Shown here: one piece after another, positions 23,248 through 32,592 of the stretch
How the letters are laid out: each line of letters starts with the position of its first letter
Position numbering within the stretch: the first letter of the stretch is position 1
Notes under the pieces: generated by a model
Databases searched by the model: none
Told to the model about the DNA's origin: nothing
Seen by the model: only the letters and a program-made list of their open reading frames with translations
NCBI GenBank assembly: GCA_017462125.1
Contig: JAFTRQ010000194.1
Span: 1 to 58,209 of the forward strand
DNA length: 58,209 nt
Origin: Clostridia bacterium
GTDB taxonomy: Bacteria > Bacillota_A > Clostridia > Oscillospirales > CAG-272
Direction of reading: 5' to 3'
Position numbers and translations under genes: made by a program

Positions 23248-24870
23248 ATGAAAACTGTACTTTTTAAAAAATGGTTTGCGTTGGCGATTGCTCTTGTAAT
23301 GATCGCAGGCACGTTGCTTCTCCCCGTTACGGCGGCTGAGGAGGTAACGGAGGAGGCAGAGCCTTACGTTGTCTTCTGGGCTGAGGATATGCAGGATAAG
23401 CTCGACGGCTTGAATCCGATATCGGAATATTCCGTTACAGAAGCAGACGGCTTTACTGTTCTCGATCTGGGCATTAAAGCGGGAGCCTCCGGCGGAGATC
23501 CGTACGTTGCATTCACTCCCGATCAGACGTACAGCACGGAGGACTACAAGTTCATTACGCTTGTTGTGAAAACAAACGTGCAGGCTGATTATTCGGCATT
23601 CTCTATTTATTACGGCACGGATGGCACGGGCGGAACCTTTGTTGGCGGTGGCCGTGTACCTGCGGTGTATACCGATATGCAGGGCTGGCAGATACTCTCC
23701 TTCGATTTCACCGACTCCGAAAAGTGGACGGGTGAATTGAGCAAGGTCAGATTCGATTATTTTGAGGGCTCTACGTTTACCGAAAACGATCACTGTCAGG
23801 TGCTTGCAATGGTTTTGAGCACCACAGCGGCGGCTGCTTACGATGCGGCTAACGAGATCGCGTATATGCTTTATCCCCCCGTTCAATCCTTCTCCGATTT
23901 TACGGACGCAGACATTGCAAGCGTGGGTAGCGACGTGGTCAAGACAACCGTAGCTGCTGCGGGAGGAAATCTGATGTATATGGCAACGGGTGATCTGAAA
24001 GACCCCAGCGCTTGGTTCTATTACGGTAAGATTACCGCGGCGAGAAAAATGGAGACGCTCACTACAAACGATTTCAGATATACCGTTATCAGATATCGCT
24101 CCAGTATGAATCTTGCTAATACAAGAATGCAGCTCTTCGTGCTGACCGGTGATGCGAAATCGCTTATGGATATGATCCGTACAAAAAATACCTACGATTG
24201 CCATTACGGCATCACGGGATACGTTCCCAGCAGAACCTATAAATCCGTAGTAGTCGATCTCGCGTATACCGACGGACAGGAGCAGAATACGCAGCTTATG
24301 TACGGTTGGCAGGGCAGAGAGGTATTCACGGGCTTCCGCTTCGACTGGTGTGATGCCGGTACATACGGTGCATACCTTGAGGTTTCGGACTTCCTGTTCT
24401 ATGCGGACAAAGAGGCCGCAGACGGATACTCTGCGCTGATCAACTCCATGAGTCTTATCGATGCAGACACCTATGAGGAAGAGGAAACCTATGAGACGGA
24501 GCACGTCGTAATGCCTTGGGAGACCGAAAGCGCTACCGATGAGACGGAGGAGACGTTGCCCGAATATACCGAGGACACCACCGAGGTCGTAACCGAGATC
24601 ACAAGCGAGGATGACTCGGAGAGCAGCTCCGACGTGGTTGAGGACGAGACCGAGACAGGGTCCGTTAATACCGGTGACAACACCGGAAACCAGACCAATC
24701 CCGACGGTAATATCGGCGGAGATGTCGGTGGAATCGACATCAGCGGCGGAGACGAGCCCCCTGTGGATCAGGGCTCCGAGACTCCCTTCCTGATCGCTTG
24801 TATTACTTTGGCAGGCCTCAGTGTGGCTTCGATCGTTACGGTCATCGTTATCAGAATAAAGGAAAGATAA
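23248..24870 (+). CDS. Membrane-anchored surface protein with two beta-sandwich domains
   Basis: A 540-residue exported protein. Residues 1-30 are a signal peptide ending TAA-EE. Two related all-beta regions follow (about 35-190 and 205-395), both with a Trp/Tyr/Phe-rich pattern like carbohydrate-binding modules. Residues 410-505 are a Glu/Thr/Ser- then Gly/Asn-rich linker, probably extended through the cell wall. A C-terminal hydrophobic segment (about 513-534) and RIKER anchor it in the membrane, since there is no LPXTG motif. The ATG at 23248 follows AAAGAGGTG. It may bind glycan or serve as a scaffold, but no enzyme motif is visible. Transcription ends at a strong hairpin. Confidence 0.7.
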   Translation: MKTVLFKKWFALAIALVMIAGTLLLPVTAAEEVTEEAEPYVVFWAEDMQDKLDGLNPISEYSVTEADGFTVLDLGIKAGASGGDPYVAFTPDQTYSTEDYKFITLVVKTNVQADYSAFSIYYGTDGTGGTFVGGGRVPAVYTDMQGWQILSFDFTDSEKWTGELSKVRFDYFEGSTFTENDHCQVLAMVLSTTAAAAYDAANEIAYMLYPPVQSFSDFTDADIASVGSDVVKTTVAAAGGNLMYMATGDLKDPSAWFYYGKITAARKMETLTTNDFRYTVIRYRSSMNLANTRMQLFVLTGDAKSLMDMIRTKNTYDCHYGITGYVPSRTYKSVVVDLAYTDGQEQNTQLMYGWQGREVFTGFRFDWCDAGTYGAYLEVSDFLFYADKEAADGYSALINSMSLIDADTYEEEETYETEHVVMPWETESATDETEETLPEYTEDTTEVVTEITSEDDSESSSDVVEDETETGSVNTGDNTGNQTNPDGNIGGDVGGIDISGGDEPPVDQGSETPFLIACITLAGLSVASIVTVIVIRIKER

Positions 24871-24880
24871 TTTCAAAATA

Positions 24881-24917
24881 AAAACCGCGGCTCGGAATTT
24901 CCGAGCCGCGGTTTTTG
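24881..24917. terminator. Strong bidirectional terminator
   Basis: AAAACCGCGGCTCGG (24881-24895) and its exact complement (24901-24915), with T-runs on both strands. It separates the surface protein gene from the acyl carrier protein gene. Confidence 0.9.
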
Positions 24918-24921
24918 GGCT

Positions 24922-25140
24922 TTATTGCTTTGCCGAATTGATGAATTCTGCCAGCTTTGCAGGGGTGTTCAGCTTGGGGGAGAGCTCTACCGTAATGCCG
25001 AGGCCTTCTTCAAGCTGAAGGATCAGCTCGGCAAGGTCCAATGAATCAAGTCCCATAGAAGGGAAGGTCTGGTCTGCGCTGTAGGCAGAAACGTCTTTTC
25101 CTTGATATTCTGCAATGATTTCGATGATTTTCTGTTCCAT
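24922..25140 (-). CDS. Acyl carrier protein (orphan)
   Basis: A 72-residue acyl carrier protein. MGLDSLDLAEL places the phosphopantetheine-bearing serine at position 33, and helices II and III follow normally. Length fits the family (72-80). It stands alone with its own promoter, away from any fatty-acid or polyketide gene in the window, whereas the housekeeping acpP usually lies in a fab cluster or near rnc. It could be the housekeeping copy in an unusual place or a dedicated carrier for a lipid or surface pathway; the sequence does not decide. Confidence 0.9.
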   Translation of the reverse strand: MEQKIIEIIAEYQGKDVSAYSADQTFPSMGLDSLDLAELILQLEEGLGITVELSPKLNTPAKLAEFINSAKQ

Positions 25141-25198
25141 AAATTTGTTCTCCTGTTTTCTATGTAAAAATTTGTCAGAGCTTCACTCATCTGCGTAA

Positions 25199-25227
25199 AT
25201 TATAGCATATTTTTGTGAGGTTGTCAA
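25199..25227 (-). promoter_or_regulatory. Promoter of the acyl carrier protein gene
   Basis: On the minus strand TTGACA (25222-25227), 17 bases, TATAAT (25199-25204). The 25141-25505 gap otherwise holds AT-rich sequence and the xpt promoter; nothing else is seen. Confidence 0.8.
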
Positions 25228-25416
25228 TGCTTGCGGCTGATGAGTGAGGTGGAAAAACGAGAGTTTTTGCGAATTTTTTGTAAAAATATGAATAATTTGT
25301 TGATGTCGGCAATAAAACGCAAACCGTTTTGACTTGGTGATGTCCTTGTGACGGTATTGTGAATATAGCACAAAAACAGGCGCTTAATATGTGCGAGAAT
25401 TTAGCCTGTTTGCCGA

Positions 25417-25445
25417 TTGAAATATGTCGAATTATATTGTATAAT
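25417..25445 (+). promoter_or_regulatory. Promoter of xpt
   Basis: TTGAAA (25417-25422), 17 bases, TATAAT (25440-25445). The leader is about 55 bases, too short for a purine riboswitch. Confidence 0.65.
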
Positions 25446-25505
25446 TAAATTAACTATTTAAATAATTTGGACGAGAGTCCGACGGGATCTTTTGTGGAGG
25501 TAAAC

Positions 25506-26084
25506 GTGAAACTTCTTGAAGACAGAATACGCAAAGACGGTAGGATTTATGAGGGTGACGTGCTGAAGGTGGACAGCTTTGTAAATCACAAGATCGACGT
25601 AAAGTTTATCAGCGAGCTGGGAAAAGAGTTTTATCGGTTATACGGCGACTGCGGCATCAACAAGATACTGACGATCGAAGCATCGGGTATCGGAATTGCC
25701 TGCCTTGTTGCTATGCACTTTGACGTTCCCGTCGTTTTTGCTAAAAAATCAAAATCCATCAATATCAGCGCGGACGTATATTCCTCGCAGGTTGAGTCCT
25801 ATACACACGGAAGGACCTACGACGTTATCGTTTCCAAGGAGTTTTTGGGCGAGGGAGACAGAGTTCTGATCATCGACGATTTTCTCGCGAAGGGAAGTGC
25901 GCTCAAGGCGCTGATCTCCCTGACGAGAGATGCCGGTGCGGAGATCGTGGGCGCAGGTATCATCATCGAGAAGGCATACCAGGGCGGCGGAGATTATATC
26001 CGCAACGAGATGGGCGTCAGAGTCGAGTCTTTGGCAAGAGTCGCTTCTATGAGTGTGGATGGCGGCGTTGTCTTCTGCGATTGA
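25506..26084 (+). CDS. xpt: Xanthine phosphoribosyltransferase
   Basis: A 192-residue phosphoribosyltransferase that joins xanthine and PRPP to form XMP. VLIIDDFLAKGSA (120-132) is the PRPP-binding motif, and the AKKSK and ISADVYSSQVESYT segments match Bacillus-type Xpt. Length is nearly that of the B. subtilis enzyme (194). The start is GTG at 25506, chosen for the GGAGG eight bases upstream; an in-frame ATG-like extension lies before it without a site. It precedes a nucleoside ABC transporter, fitting purine salvage. Confidence 0.93.
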   Translation: MKLLEDRIRKDGRIYEGDVLKVDSFVNHKIDVKFISELGKEFYRLYGDCGINKILTIEASGIGIACLVAMHFDVPVVFAKKSKSINISADVYSSQVESYTHGRTYDVIVSKEFLGEGDRVLIIDDFLAKGSALKALISLTRDAGAEIVGAGIIIEKAYQGGGDYIRNEMGVRVESLARVASMSVDGGVVFCD

Positions 26085-26160
26085 TCCTTCAGGCGTTTAC
26101 AATCGGGTGGCAGCTTGTGCCGTCCGTGTAAAAATATATTAAAACGGAGGAACACCTAAA

Positions 26161-27369
26161 ATGTTCAAGAAAATTCTTTCGGTCGTTCTCGCGCTTGCGA
26201 TGATCGCGTCTCTCTGTGCAGTATTTGCATCCTGCGACAACGGAGCAAACGACGAAATCAAGGTTGGTTTCATCTTCCTTCACGATGAAAACTCCACCTA
26301 CGACCTCAACTTCATCAACGCAGCAAAGGCTGCTGTTGCAGCTCTCGGCCTTACCGAGGATCAGGTCTTCTTCAAGACCAACGTTCCCGAGGACGCTAAG
26401 TGCCTCGACACCTGTAAGGAGCTTGTTGAAGAGGGCTGTACCCTTATCTTCGCTGACTCCTTCGGTCACGAGCAGTATATGCTCGAGGCAGCAAAGCTTT
26501 ACCCCGAAGTACAGTTCTGCCACGCAACAGGTACAATGGCTCACACCGAGAAGCTTCCCAACTTCCACAATGCATTCGCAGCTATCTACGAGGGTAGATA
26601 TCTTGCAGGTATCGCTGCAGGTATGAAGCTCAACGAGCTGAAGGCTGCAGGCGAGCTCAACGGCGAAACTCCCCTTATGGGTTACGTTGGCGCACACCCC
26701 TATGCAGAGGTTATTTCCGGTTATACCTCCTTCTACCTTGGCGCAAAGTCCGTTTGCCCCGACGTTGAAATGATGGTAGACTTCACCGACTCCTGGTACG
26801 ACGAGGCGAAGGAAAGAGAAATGGCTAACAAGTTCATCGCTGCAGGCTGTGACCTTATCAGCCAGCACGCTGACTCTATGGGTGCTCCCTCCGCGTGTGA
26901 GGAAGCAGGCGTTCCCAACGTTTCCTACAACGGTAGCACAAAGGCTTCCTGCCCCAACACCTACATCGTTTCCTCTTACATCAACTGGCAGCCCTACTTC
27001 GAGCTGATCATCAACGCTGTTAAGAACGGCACCGAGATCCCCGTTGACTACTGCGGTACTATCGCTACAGGCTCCGTTGCTCTTACCGAGATCAACGAGG
27101 CTGTTGCAGCTGAGGGTACTGTTGAGGCAATTGAGGCAGCAAAGGCTAAGCTTCAGGCAGGCACACTTCACGTATTTGATACAAGCACATTCACAGTTAA
27201 CGGCGCAGCTGTTCCCGAGGATCAGAAGGCAGACGTTGACACAGACTCCGCATACACTCCCGACACCGACGTTGTTGACGGCGGTTACTATCACGAATCC
27301 GAGTTCCGTTCTGCTCCTTACTTCGATCTTACCATCGACGGTATTATCCGTCTTGACCTGCAGAACTGA
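26161..27369 (+). CDS. BMP-family nucleoside-binding lipoprotein
   Basis: A 402-residue solute-binding lipoprotein: signal peptide with FASC and lipidated Cys25, then a periplasmic-binding-protein-like fold (KVGFIFLHDENSTYDLNFINAA) of the basic-membrane-protein family, which binds nucleosides outside the cell for an ABC importer. The GGAGG-type site (CGGAGG at 26143-26148) precedes the ATG. Its codons are unusually strongly biased (GAG, AAG, TCC, CTT), as for a highly expressed gene, compared with its neighbours. A short hairpin after the stop separates it from the transporter genes, which would keep the binding protein in excess. Confidence 0.92.
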   Translation: MFKKILSVVLALAMIASLCAVFASCDNGANDEIKVGFIFLHDENSTYDLNFINAAKAAVAALGLTEDQVFFKTNVPEDAKCLDTCKELVEEGCTLIFADSFGHEQYMLEAAKLYPEVQFCHATGTMAHTEKLPNFHNAFAAIYEGRYLAGIAAGMKLNELKAAGELNGETPLMGYVGAHPYAEVISGYTSFYLGAKSVCPDVEMMVDFTDSWYDEAKEREMANKFIAAGCDLISQHADSMGAPSACEEAGVPNVSYNGSTKASCPNTYIVSSYINWQPYFELIINAVKNGTEIPVDYCGTIATGSVALTEINEAVAAEGTVEAIEAAKAKLQAGTLHVFDTSTFTVNGAAVPEDQKADVDTDSAYTPDTDVVDGGYYHESEFRSAPYFDLTIDGIIRLDLQN

Positions 27370-27388
27370 TCGGTCACCCAATCAAATA

Positions 27389-27408
27389 GGCGGAGCTTCG
27401 GCTCCGCC
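27389..27408 (+). terminator. Hairpin between binding-protein gene and transporter genes
   Basis: GGCGGAGC, TTCG, GCTCCGCC, then TTCTTG: a stable tetraloop stem with a weak T-run. It is probably a partial terminator or 3'-end stabiliser. Confidence 0.6.
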
Positions 27409-27557
27409 TTCTTGTAATTGAACAGCGCTTTTGGCTTTGGCGCAAGCGTTGTCGTACTATAAATCTCATCTATAAAACATCTTTGAATTTGCAAAAAACA
27501 GGCAATAGCCTTTTAAATAAAAAACACGAATTCCGAAACTGAAAGTGAGGACGCAGA

Positions 27558-29138
27558 GTGAGCGAAAAATATGCAATAGAGCTGAAGAATATAACCAAGC
27601 GATTCGGCAGCGTCGTGGCAAACAGGAACGTGGACCTGAAGGTCAGAGAAGGAGAGATCCTTGCGATCCTGGGCGAAAACGGAAGCGGTAAAACGACTCT
27701 GATGAATATGATCGCGGGTATCTACTATCCCGACGAGGGAAGTATGCTCATCAAGGGAGAGGAAGCGGTCATCCGCTCCCCCAAGGATGCTTTTAAGTAC
27801 AAGATCGGTATGATCCACCAGCATTTCAAGCTTGTCGACGTGTTTACGGCAAGTGAAAACGTTGTGCTTGGAATTGATGACGGTGAAAAGTATAATATCA
27901 AGGAGGTTGACGGAAGGGTCCGTGAGATCTCCGAAAAATACGGTTTTATTGTCGATCCCAAAAAGAAGATATACGAGATGTCGGTCTCGGAAAAGCAGAC
28001 CGTTGAGATCATCAAGGTGCTGTACCGCGGTGCGGATATTCTGATTCTGGATGAGCCTACAGCGGTGTTGACTCCCCAGGAGACCGAGAAGCTGTTTGCC
28101 GTGCTTCGCCGTATGAGAGCGGATGGCAAGGCGATCGTGATCATTACTCATAAGATGCACGAGGTGCTTTCCGTATCCGACAGAGTTGCGATCCTGCGCA
28201 AGGGTGAGCATATTGCTACTGTGGAAACCGCCAACACAAGTGAGACCGAGCTGACCGAAATGATGGTCGGAAAGAAGGTTGCGCTGAACATCGATCGCTC
28301 CGAGGCATTGGGTCTTGCGGAGAGATTGATCGTAAAGGATCTGAACTGCTCCGACGAGTATGGAGTGAAGATCCTGAAGGACGTTTGCTTCTCGGTACGT
28401 GGCGGCGAGATTCTCGGCGTTGCGGGTATTGCGGGAAGCGGTCAGAAGGAGCTTTTGGAATCGATCGCGGGCATTCAGCCTACAGAGAGCGGATCGATCT
28501 CTTATATTGAGCCCGAAAGCGGAGAGCTTATGGATCTGCGTGTCAAGAGTGCCGCAGAGATCCGTGATCTCGGAATCCGTCTTTCCTTCGTGCCCGAGGA
28601 CAGACTCGGAATGGGTCTTGTAGGAAGCATGGACGCGGTAGACAATATGATGCTGCGCGGTTATGAAAAGAGTCACGTTTTCGTTGACAGAAAGAAGCCG
28701 AAGGATCTTGCGGATAAGATCATCGAGGAGCTTGAGGTGGTTACACCCGGCACAAGCACACCTGTGCGCCGTCTGTCCGGCGGTAACGTACAGAAGCTGT
28801 TGGTAGGACGTGAGATCGCCTCGGCACCCAAGGTGTTTATGGCAGCATATCCCGTCCGCGGACTCGATATCAACTCGTCCTACACGATCTACAACCTCTT
28901 GACCAGGCAAAAGGAGAGCGGCACGGCCGTGATGTTCGTCGGTGAGGACCTTGACGTATTGCTTGAGCTTTGCGACAGGATCATGGTCATTGCCGCAGGT
29001 AAGATCACAGGTATCGTGGATGCGAGAAAGACGACCAAAGAGGCGCTGGGTCTTTTGATGACGAAAAATACCTCGATGGCTGAGGACATTGTAAATTCCG
29101 CCAAAAAGGCAGACAAGGAGGAGACAGCTAATGGCTAA
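27558..29138 (+). CDS. Nucleoside ABC transporter ATP-binding protein (two ABC domains)
   Basis: A 526-residue double ATPase of the BMP/ribose class. Domain 1 has GENGSGKTT (39-47) as Walker A, MSVSEKQ as the signature and LILDEPTAVLT as Walker B. Domain 2 is degenerate, with GIAGSGQKEL in place of a full Walker A, LSGGNVQKLL as the signature and MAAYPVRGLD for Walker B, as usual for this family. The start is GTG at 27558 with GAGG upstream. It energises nucleoside import together with the two permeases, whose genes overlap it and each other. Confidence 0.92.
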   Translation: MSEKYAIELKNITKRFGSVVANRNVDLKVREGEILAILGENGSGKTTLMNMIAGIYYPDEGSMLIKGEEAVIRSPKDAFKYKIGMIHQHFKLVDVFTASENVVLGIDDGEKYNIKEVDGRVREISEKYGFIVDPKKKIYEMSVSEKQTVEIIKVLYRGADILILDEPTAVLTPQETEKLFAVLRRMRADGKAIVIITHKMHEVLSVSDRVAILRKGEHIATVETANTSETELTEMMVGKKVALNIDRSEALGLAERLIVKDLNCSDEYGVKILKDVCFSVRGGEILGVAGIAGSGQKELLESIAGIQPTESGSISYIEPESGELMDLRVKSAAEIRDLGIRLSFVPEDRLGMGLVGSMDAVDNMMLRGYEKSHVFVDRKKPKDLADKIIEELEVVTPGTSTPVRRLSGGNVQKLLVGREIASAPKVFMAAYPVRGLDINSSYTIYNLLTRQKESGTAVMFVGEDLDVLLELCDRIMVIAAGKITGIVDARKTTKEALGLLMTKNTSMAEDIVNSAKKADKEETANG

Positions 29139-30240
29139 GGAAATATCTGCGGTTCACGAGCCCTTGATACGTGTTGTAAAAAGGGAACCGATGCCGTTTT
29201 GGAAGGCTATGCTTGTCCGTCTGGCGATGATTTTGGCGGCGGTTGTGGTGGCATCGGTGTTTATCGTTGCGATCACAGGCGCAAACCCTGCTTTGGTGTG
29301 GTCCACCATGTTCAGAGGTGTTTTTAAATCAAAGAACGTTGTTTGGCGATTTGTGCGTGAGCTTGCGATCCTTTTGGGTGTTGCGCTTGCTCTGACACCT
29401 GCCTTCAAAATGAGATTCTGGAATATCGGCGGCGAAGGACAGATCGTTATCGGCGGATTGGCGACCTATGCGGTTGCGATGACTATGGCCGGAAAGCTTC
29501 CTTCGGCTGTGATCGTTCCCTTGATGTTGGTCGCAGGCCTGCTGGCGGGCGCGATCTGGGGCTTTATTCCCGCGATCTTTAAGGCGTTCTTCGGTACCAA
29601 CGAGACCTTGTTTACGCTGATGATGAACTACGTGGCAATGGGTCTTGTTACGTTCTGTGCAATTACCTTCAAATGGGAAAAGATCCAGGGTCAGACTGCG
29701 CTGACGGTTATCGACGCTTCTACCCGTCTCCCCGTTGTGATCAACGAGCACTTCCTCACTATCGTAGCCGTTGCGCTGCTTACTGTGGGAATGTATATTT
29801 ATCTGAAATACACCAAGCAGGGATATGAGCTTTCTGTCGTAGGTGAAAGTGAAAATACCGCGAAATACGTAGGTATCAGCGTGAAGAAGGTCATTATTCG
29901 CACAATGATCATCTCGGGTGCTATCTGCGGTCTGATCGGATTTATCAAGGTTGCCGGCTTTAACTGGACGGTCTCCACCGAAACGGGCGGCGGTCTTGGC
30001 TTTACCGCAATCATGGTATCCTGGCTTGCGAAGTTCAATCCCTTCTCGATGGTGCTGACGTCGGGTCTTCTGACCTTCTTCCAATTCGGCGCCAAGGAGG
30101 TTTCTCAGAAGTTTGGCTATAACGAGGCATTTTCCGAGATCATTACCGGAATCGTACTGTTTTTCATTATTGCTACGGAATTCTTTCTTAATTACCGTAT
30201 CATCATACGTAAATCTGCGAAGGGAGGCAAGGAAGCATGA
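29131..30240 (+). CDS. Nucleoside ABC transporter permease 1
   Basis: A 369-residue membrane protein with about nine hydrophobic segments. It contains FWNIGGEGQIVIGGLATY, the glycine-rich family signature of BMP/ribose-type permeases, and NETLFTLMMNYVA. It overlaps the ATPase gene by 8 bases and the next permease by 4, so the three are translated together. It forms half of the membrane channel for nucleosides. No unusual change is seen. Confidence 0.9.
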   Translation: MAKEISAVHEPLIRVVKREPMPFWKAMLVRLAMILAAVVVASVFIVAITGANPALVWSTMFRGVFKSKNVVWRFVRELAILLGVALALTPAFKMRFWNIGGEGQIVIGGLATYAVAMTMAGKLPSAVIVPLMLVAGLLAGAIWGFIPAIFKAFFGTNETLFTLMMNYVAMGLVTFCAITFKWEKIQGQTALTVIDASTRLPVVINEHFLTIVAVALLTVGMYIYLKYTKQGYELSVVGESENTAKYVGISVKKVIIRTMIISGAICGLIGFIKVAGFNWTVSTETGGGLGFTAIMVSWLAKFNPFSMVLTSGLLTFFQFGAKEVSQKFGYNEAFSEIITGIVLFFIIATEFFLNYRIIIRKSAKGGKEA

Positions 30241-31223
30241 CTGCATTTATAATGTTTATCAAAGGAGCCGTAATGCAGGCTATGCCGCTTCTTTTCGGTT
30301 CCACGGGTGAGATCCTGACGGAAAAATCGGGAAACCTGAACCTTGGTATTCCCGGAATTATGTACGTTGGCGCGATCAGCGGTGTTGCGGGCGCGAGTAT
30401 TTACGAGCACGTGGTCGGAACGGAGAACATCGTTGCCTTTTGGGCAGTATTCATAACGCTCCTGTCCGCGATTCTCGGATCATTTCTGATGGGTCTGATC
30501 TATTCCTTCCTGGTTATCACGCTGAAGGCCAATCAGAACGTAACCGGTCTTGCGCTGACCACCTTTGGTATTGGAATCGGTAACTTCTTCGGAGGCTCGC
30601 TTACAAAGCTTCTCGGCAGCGAAACTGCAAGCGTTTCTCTGCGAAACATCAGCGTTTATTTCAAGGCGACCCTGCCTTTTGCAAGCAAGCTTGGCTGGTT
30701 TGGCGAGATTTTCCTGTCTTACGGCTTCCTGACCTACGTAGGTATTGTCATTGCCGTTGTTGCGGCAATCGTGCTGAAAAAGACAAGAGTAGGCCTTCAC
30801 CTGCGCGCGGTCGGAGAGAATCCCGCTACTGCGGATGCCGCCGGTATCAACGTTACAAAATACAAGTACTTTGCAACCTGCATCGGTAGCGTAATCGCCG
30901 GTCTTGGCGGATTGCACTACGTCTTCGAATACGTTGGCAACTGGTCCAACAACGGATTCGGCGATAGAGGATGGCTTGCGATTGCGTTGGTTATCTTCGC
31001 ATTGTGGAAGCCCAACGTTGCCATCTTCGGATCGATTCTGTTTGGCGGTCTTTATATGCTGGGTATTACGCTTCCCGGTCTTTCCAGACCGATGGGCGCG
31101 TTCGTGGAAATGACTCCCTATATCGTTACCATCCTGCTGCTCATCATTATGAGTATCAGAAACAAAAAAGAAAATCAGCCTCCCGCATCTCTCGGTCTGT
31201 CTTATTTCAGAGAAGAGCGTTGA
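30237..31223 (+). CDS. Nucleoside ABC transporter permease 2
   Basis: A 328-residue membrane protein with the companion signature SGNLNLGIPGIMYVGAISG and ANQNVTGLALTTFGIG. About nine hydrophobic segments are visible. It pairs with permease 1. The start ATG overlaps the stop of permease 1 (ATGA). A family C hairpin element follows the stop after 15-20 bases. Confidence 0.9.
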   Translation: MTAFIMFIKGAVMQAMPLLFGSTGEILTEKSGNLNLGIPGIMYVGAISGVAGASIYEHVVGTENIVAFWAVFITLLSAILGSFLMGLIYSFLVITLKANQNVTGLALTTFGIGIGNFFGGSLTKLLGSETASVSLRNISVYFKATLPFASKLGWFGEIFLSYGFLTYVGIVIAVVAAIVLKKTRVGLHLRAVGENPATADAAGINVTKYKYFATCIGSVIAGLGGLHYVFEYVGNWSNNGFGDRGWLAIALVIFALWKPNVAIFGSILFGGLYMLGITLPGLSRPMGAFVEMTPYIVTILLLIIMSIRNKKENQPPASLGLSYFREER

Positions 31224-31224
31224 T

Positions 31225-31295
31225 GGAGGGAAGAGCTTTTCGGGGGAAACCTTTCTTGAAAGAAAGGTTTCCCCCGAACCCCTTTCAGGAGAACA
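31225..31295 (+). repeat. Family C element after the second permease
   Basis: CGGGGGAAACCTTTCTT (31240-31256) pairs with AAGAAAGGTTTCCCCCG (about 31260-31277), followed by AACCCCTTTCAGGAG. It starts a few bases after the permease stop. Confidence 0.6.
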
Positions 31296-31325
31296 AATAA
31301 AGAGCCAAAAAACATAAAATACATA

Positions 31326-31354
31326 TTGACACAAAAAAGAAAATATATTATAAT
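31326..31354 (+). promoter_or_regulatory. Promoter of the nucleoside hydrolase gene
   Basis: TTGACA (31326-31331), 17 bases, TATAAT (31349-31354). Confidence 0.8.
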
Positions 31355-31424
31355 AAAATTGCTTAGTGAAGCTGTCGAGAAATTCGGGCTTACGGAAACA
31401 TCAAAATGAACGAGGTAAATGAAA

Positions 31425-32369
31425 ATGTTTGAATCCTTGAAAATGAAGAACAGAAGCATCCTTCTGGATACAGATATCGGTCCTGATTGCGATGACGTGG
31501 GCGCACTTGCGGTAATGATGTCCTACGCAACGGAAAACAACGTTAAAATATTGGGTGTTAACAACTGTACCTCCAACAAGTACGGTACCGCTACCATCGA
31601 TGCCATAAGAGAATTTTGCGGTTATCCCGAGTTCCCCTTGGGTATGTATGCAAAGCCCGGATTTTATGCGGACAGCATAAATTATAATAAATACATTGCC
31701 GAAAATTACTCGACAAAATATAAAAACGGTACGCTTGAGTATCTTCCTCACGTTGATTTCTACCGCAGCTTGCTTGCCGAGGCAGAGGACGACAGCGTGA
31801 TCCTCGTTACCATCGGTATGTTCAATTCGTTGGCTGATTTTTTGAAGAGCGGTCCCGATAAATACAGCCCTCTGACAGGTCTTGAGCTTGCGGAGAAGAA
31901 GGTGCACGCATTGGTTTCGATGGCGGCGCTGTATCCTGCGGGAAGAGAATTTAACGTGGTCTGCGACTTCAATGCGTCCAAGTTCTGCTTTGAAAACTTC
32001 CCCAAGCCTCTCTATCTTTCCGATTTCAAGATCGGACATACCGTCAGAACAGGTTGGGGAACCAAGGAAGAGCACGGCTTGAGCAACAGCCCCATCATCG
32101 ATTCCTACCGTTTGTACAACTCCGAGGAGAAGCGTGCAAGCTACGATCTGACTGCGGTTCAGTTTGCATTCGAGGGTGAGGGTGAGCTCTATTCTCTGAC
32201 AGCGCCCGGAAGGCTGGAATTCTTCAACGAGGCGCCCGACCGTATTCCTGACGAGGATGCTACCAGATTTGTGGAGGATGCCAACGGAAAGATCCGCTTT
32301 ATGGTTAAAAACGTGCCCGATGAAGTGATTGCCAAGACGCTTCAGGACAGAATGGACAGCTATAATTAA
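31425..32369 (+). CDS. Nucleoside hydrolase-family protein
   Basis: A 314-residue protein of the inosine-uridine-preferring nucleoside hydrolase family, which splits nucleosides into base and ribose with a bound calcium. The calcium site DTDIGPDCDD lies near the N-terminus; ILVTIGMFNSLADFL and FNVVCDFNASKF are in the usual places. GAGG lies at 31412-31415; the ATG at 31425 has better spacing than the one at 31419, so I take it. It follows the nucleoside transporter, has its own promoter, and supplies bases that Xpt-type enzymes can use. Exact substrate is not shown. Confidence 0.87.
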   Translation: MFESLKMKNRSILLDTDIGPDCDDVGALAVMMSYATENNVKILGVNNCTSNKYGTATIDAIREFCGYPEFPLGMYAKPGFYADSINYNKYIAENYSTKYKNGTLEYLPHVDFYRSLLAEAEDDSVILVTIGMFNSLADFLKSGPDKYSPLTGLELAEKKVHALVSMAALYPAGREFNVVCDFNASKFCFENFPKPLYLSDFKIGHTVRTGWGTKEEHGLSNSPIIDSYRLYNSEEKRASYDLTAVQFAFEGEGELYSLTAPGRLEFFNEAPDRIPDEDATRFVEDANGKIRFMVKNVPDEVIAKTLQDRMDSYN

Positions 32370-32383
32370 TTGTTTTGTTAAAT

Positions 32384-32420
32384 AACGGATCGCCTTATTG
32401 CAAGGCGATCCGTTTTTTTT
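32384..32420 (+). terminator. Terminator after nucleoside hydrolase
   Basis: ACGGATCGCCTT (32384-32395) pairs with AAGGCGATCCGT (32402-32413), followed by eight T. Confidence 0.85.
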
Positions 32421-32501
32421 CGTTGAATTGTCATATTTTGAAGGAATGTGAAAGATGTTTTTCGGCGAAAGGGAAAAAGCGTTGTTTTTGCCGAAACGGT
32501 C

Positions 32502-32530
32502 TTGACCTTTTGAAGGTATGATGATATAAT
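32502..32530 (+). promoter_or_regulatory. Promoter of the MFS gene
   Basis: TTGACC (32502-32507), 17 bases, TATAAT (32525-32530). Confidence 0.75.
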
Positions 32531-32592
32531 TATAATGAAGTTCTGTGGCCAATAACAGAAACAAAATTTTGCATCAGAGGTAATTGTGTTAA

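Noticed and set aside
25446..25505. Purine riboswitch before xpt
   Set aside because: The leader is only about 55-60 bases and lacks the three-way-junction sequence.
26089..27381. Long antisense frame across the BMP lipoprotein gene
   Set aside because: Cys/Val-rich translation without motif or ribosome site; it arises from the strong codon bias of the sense gene.
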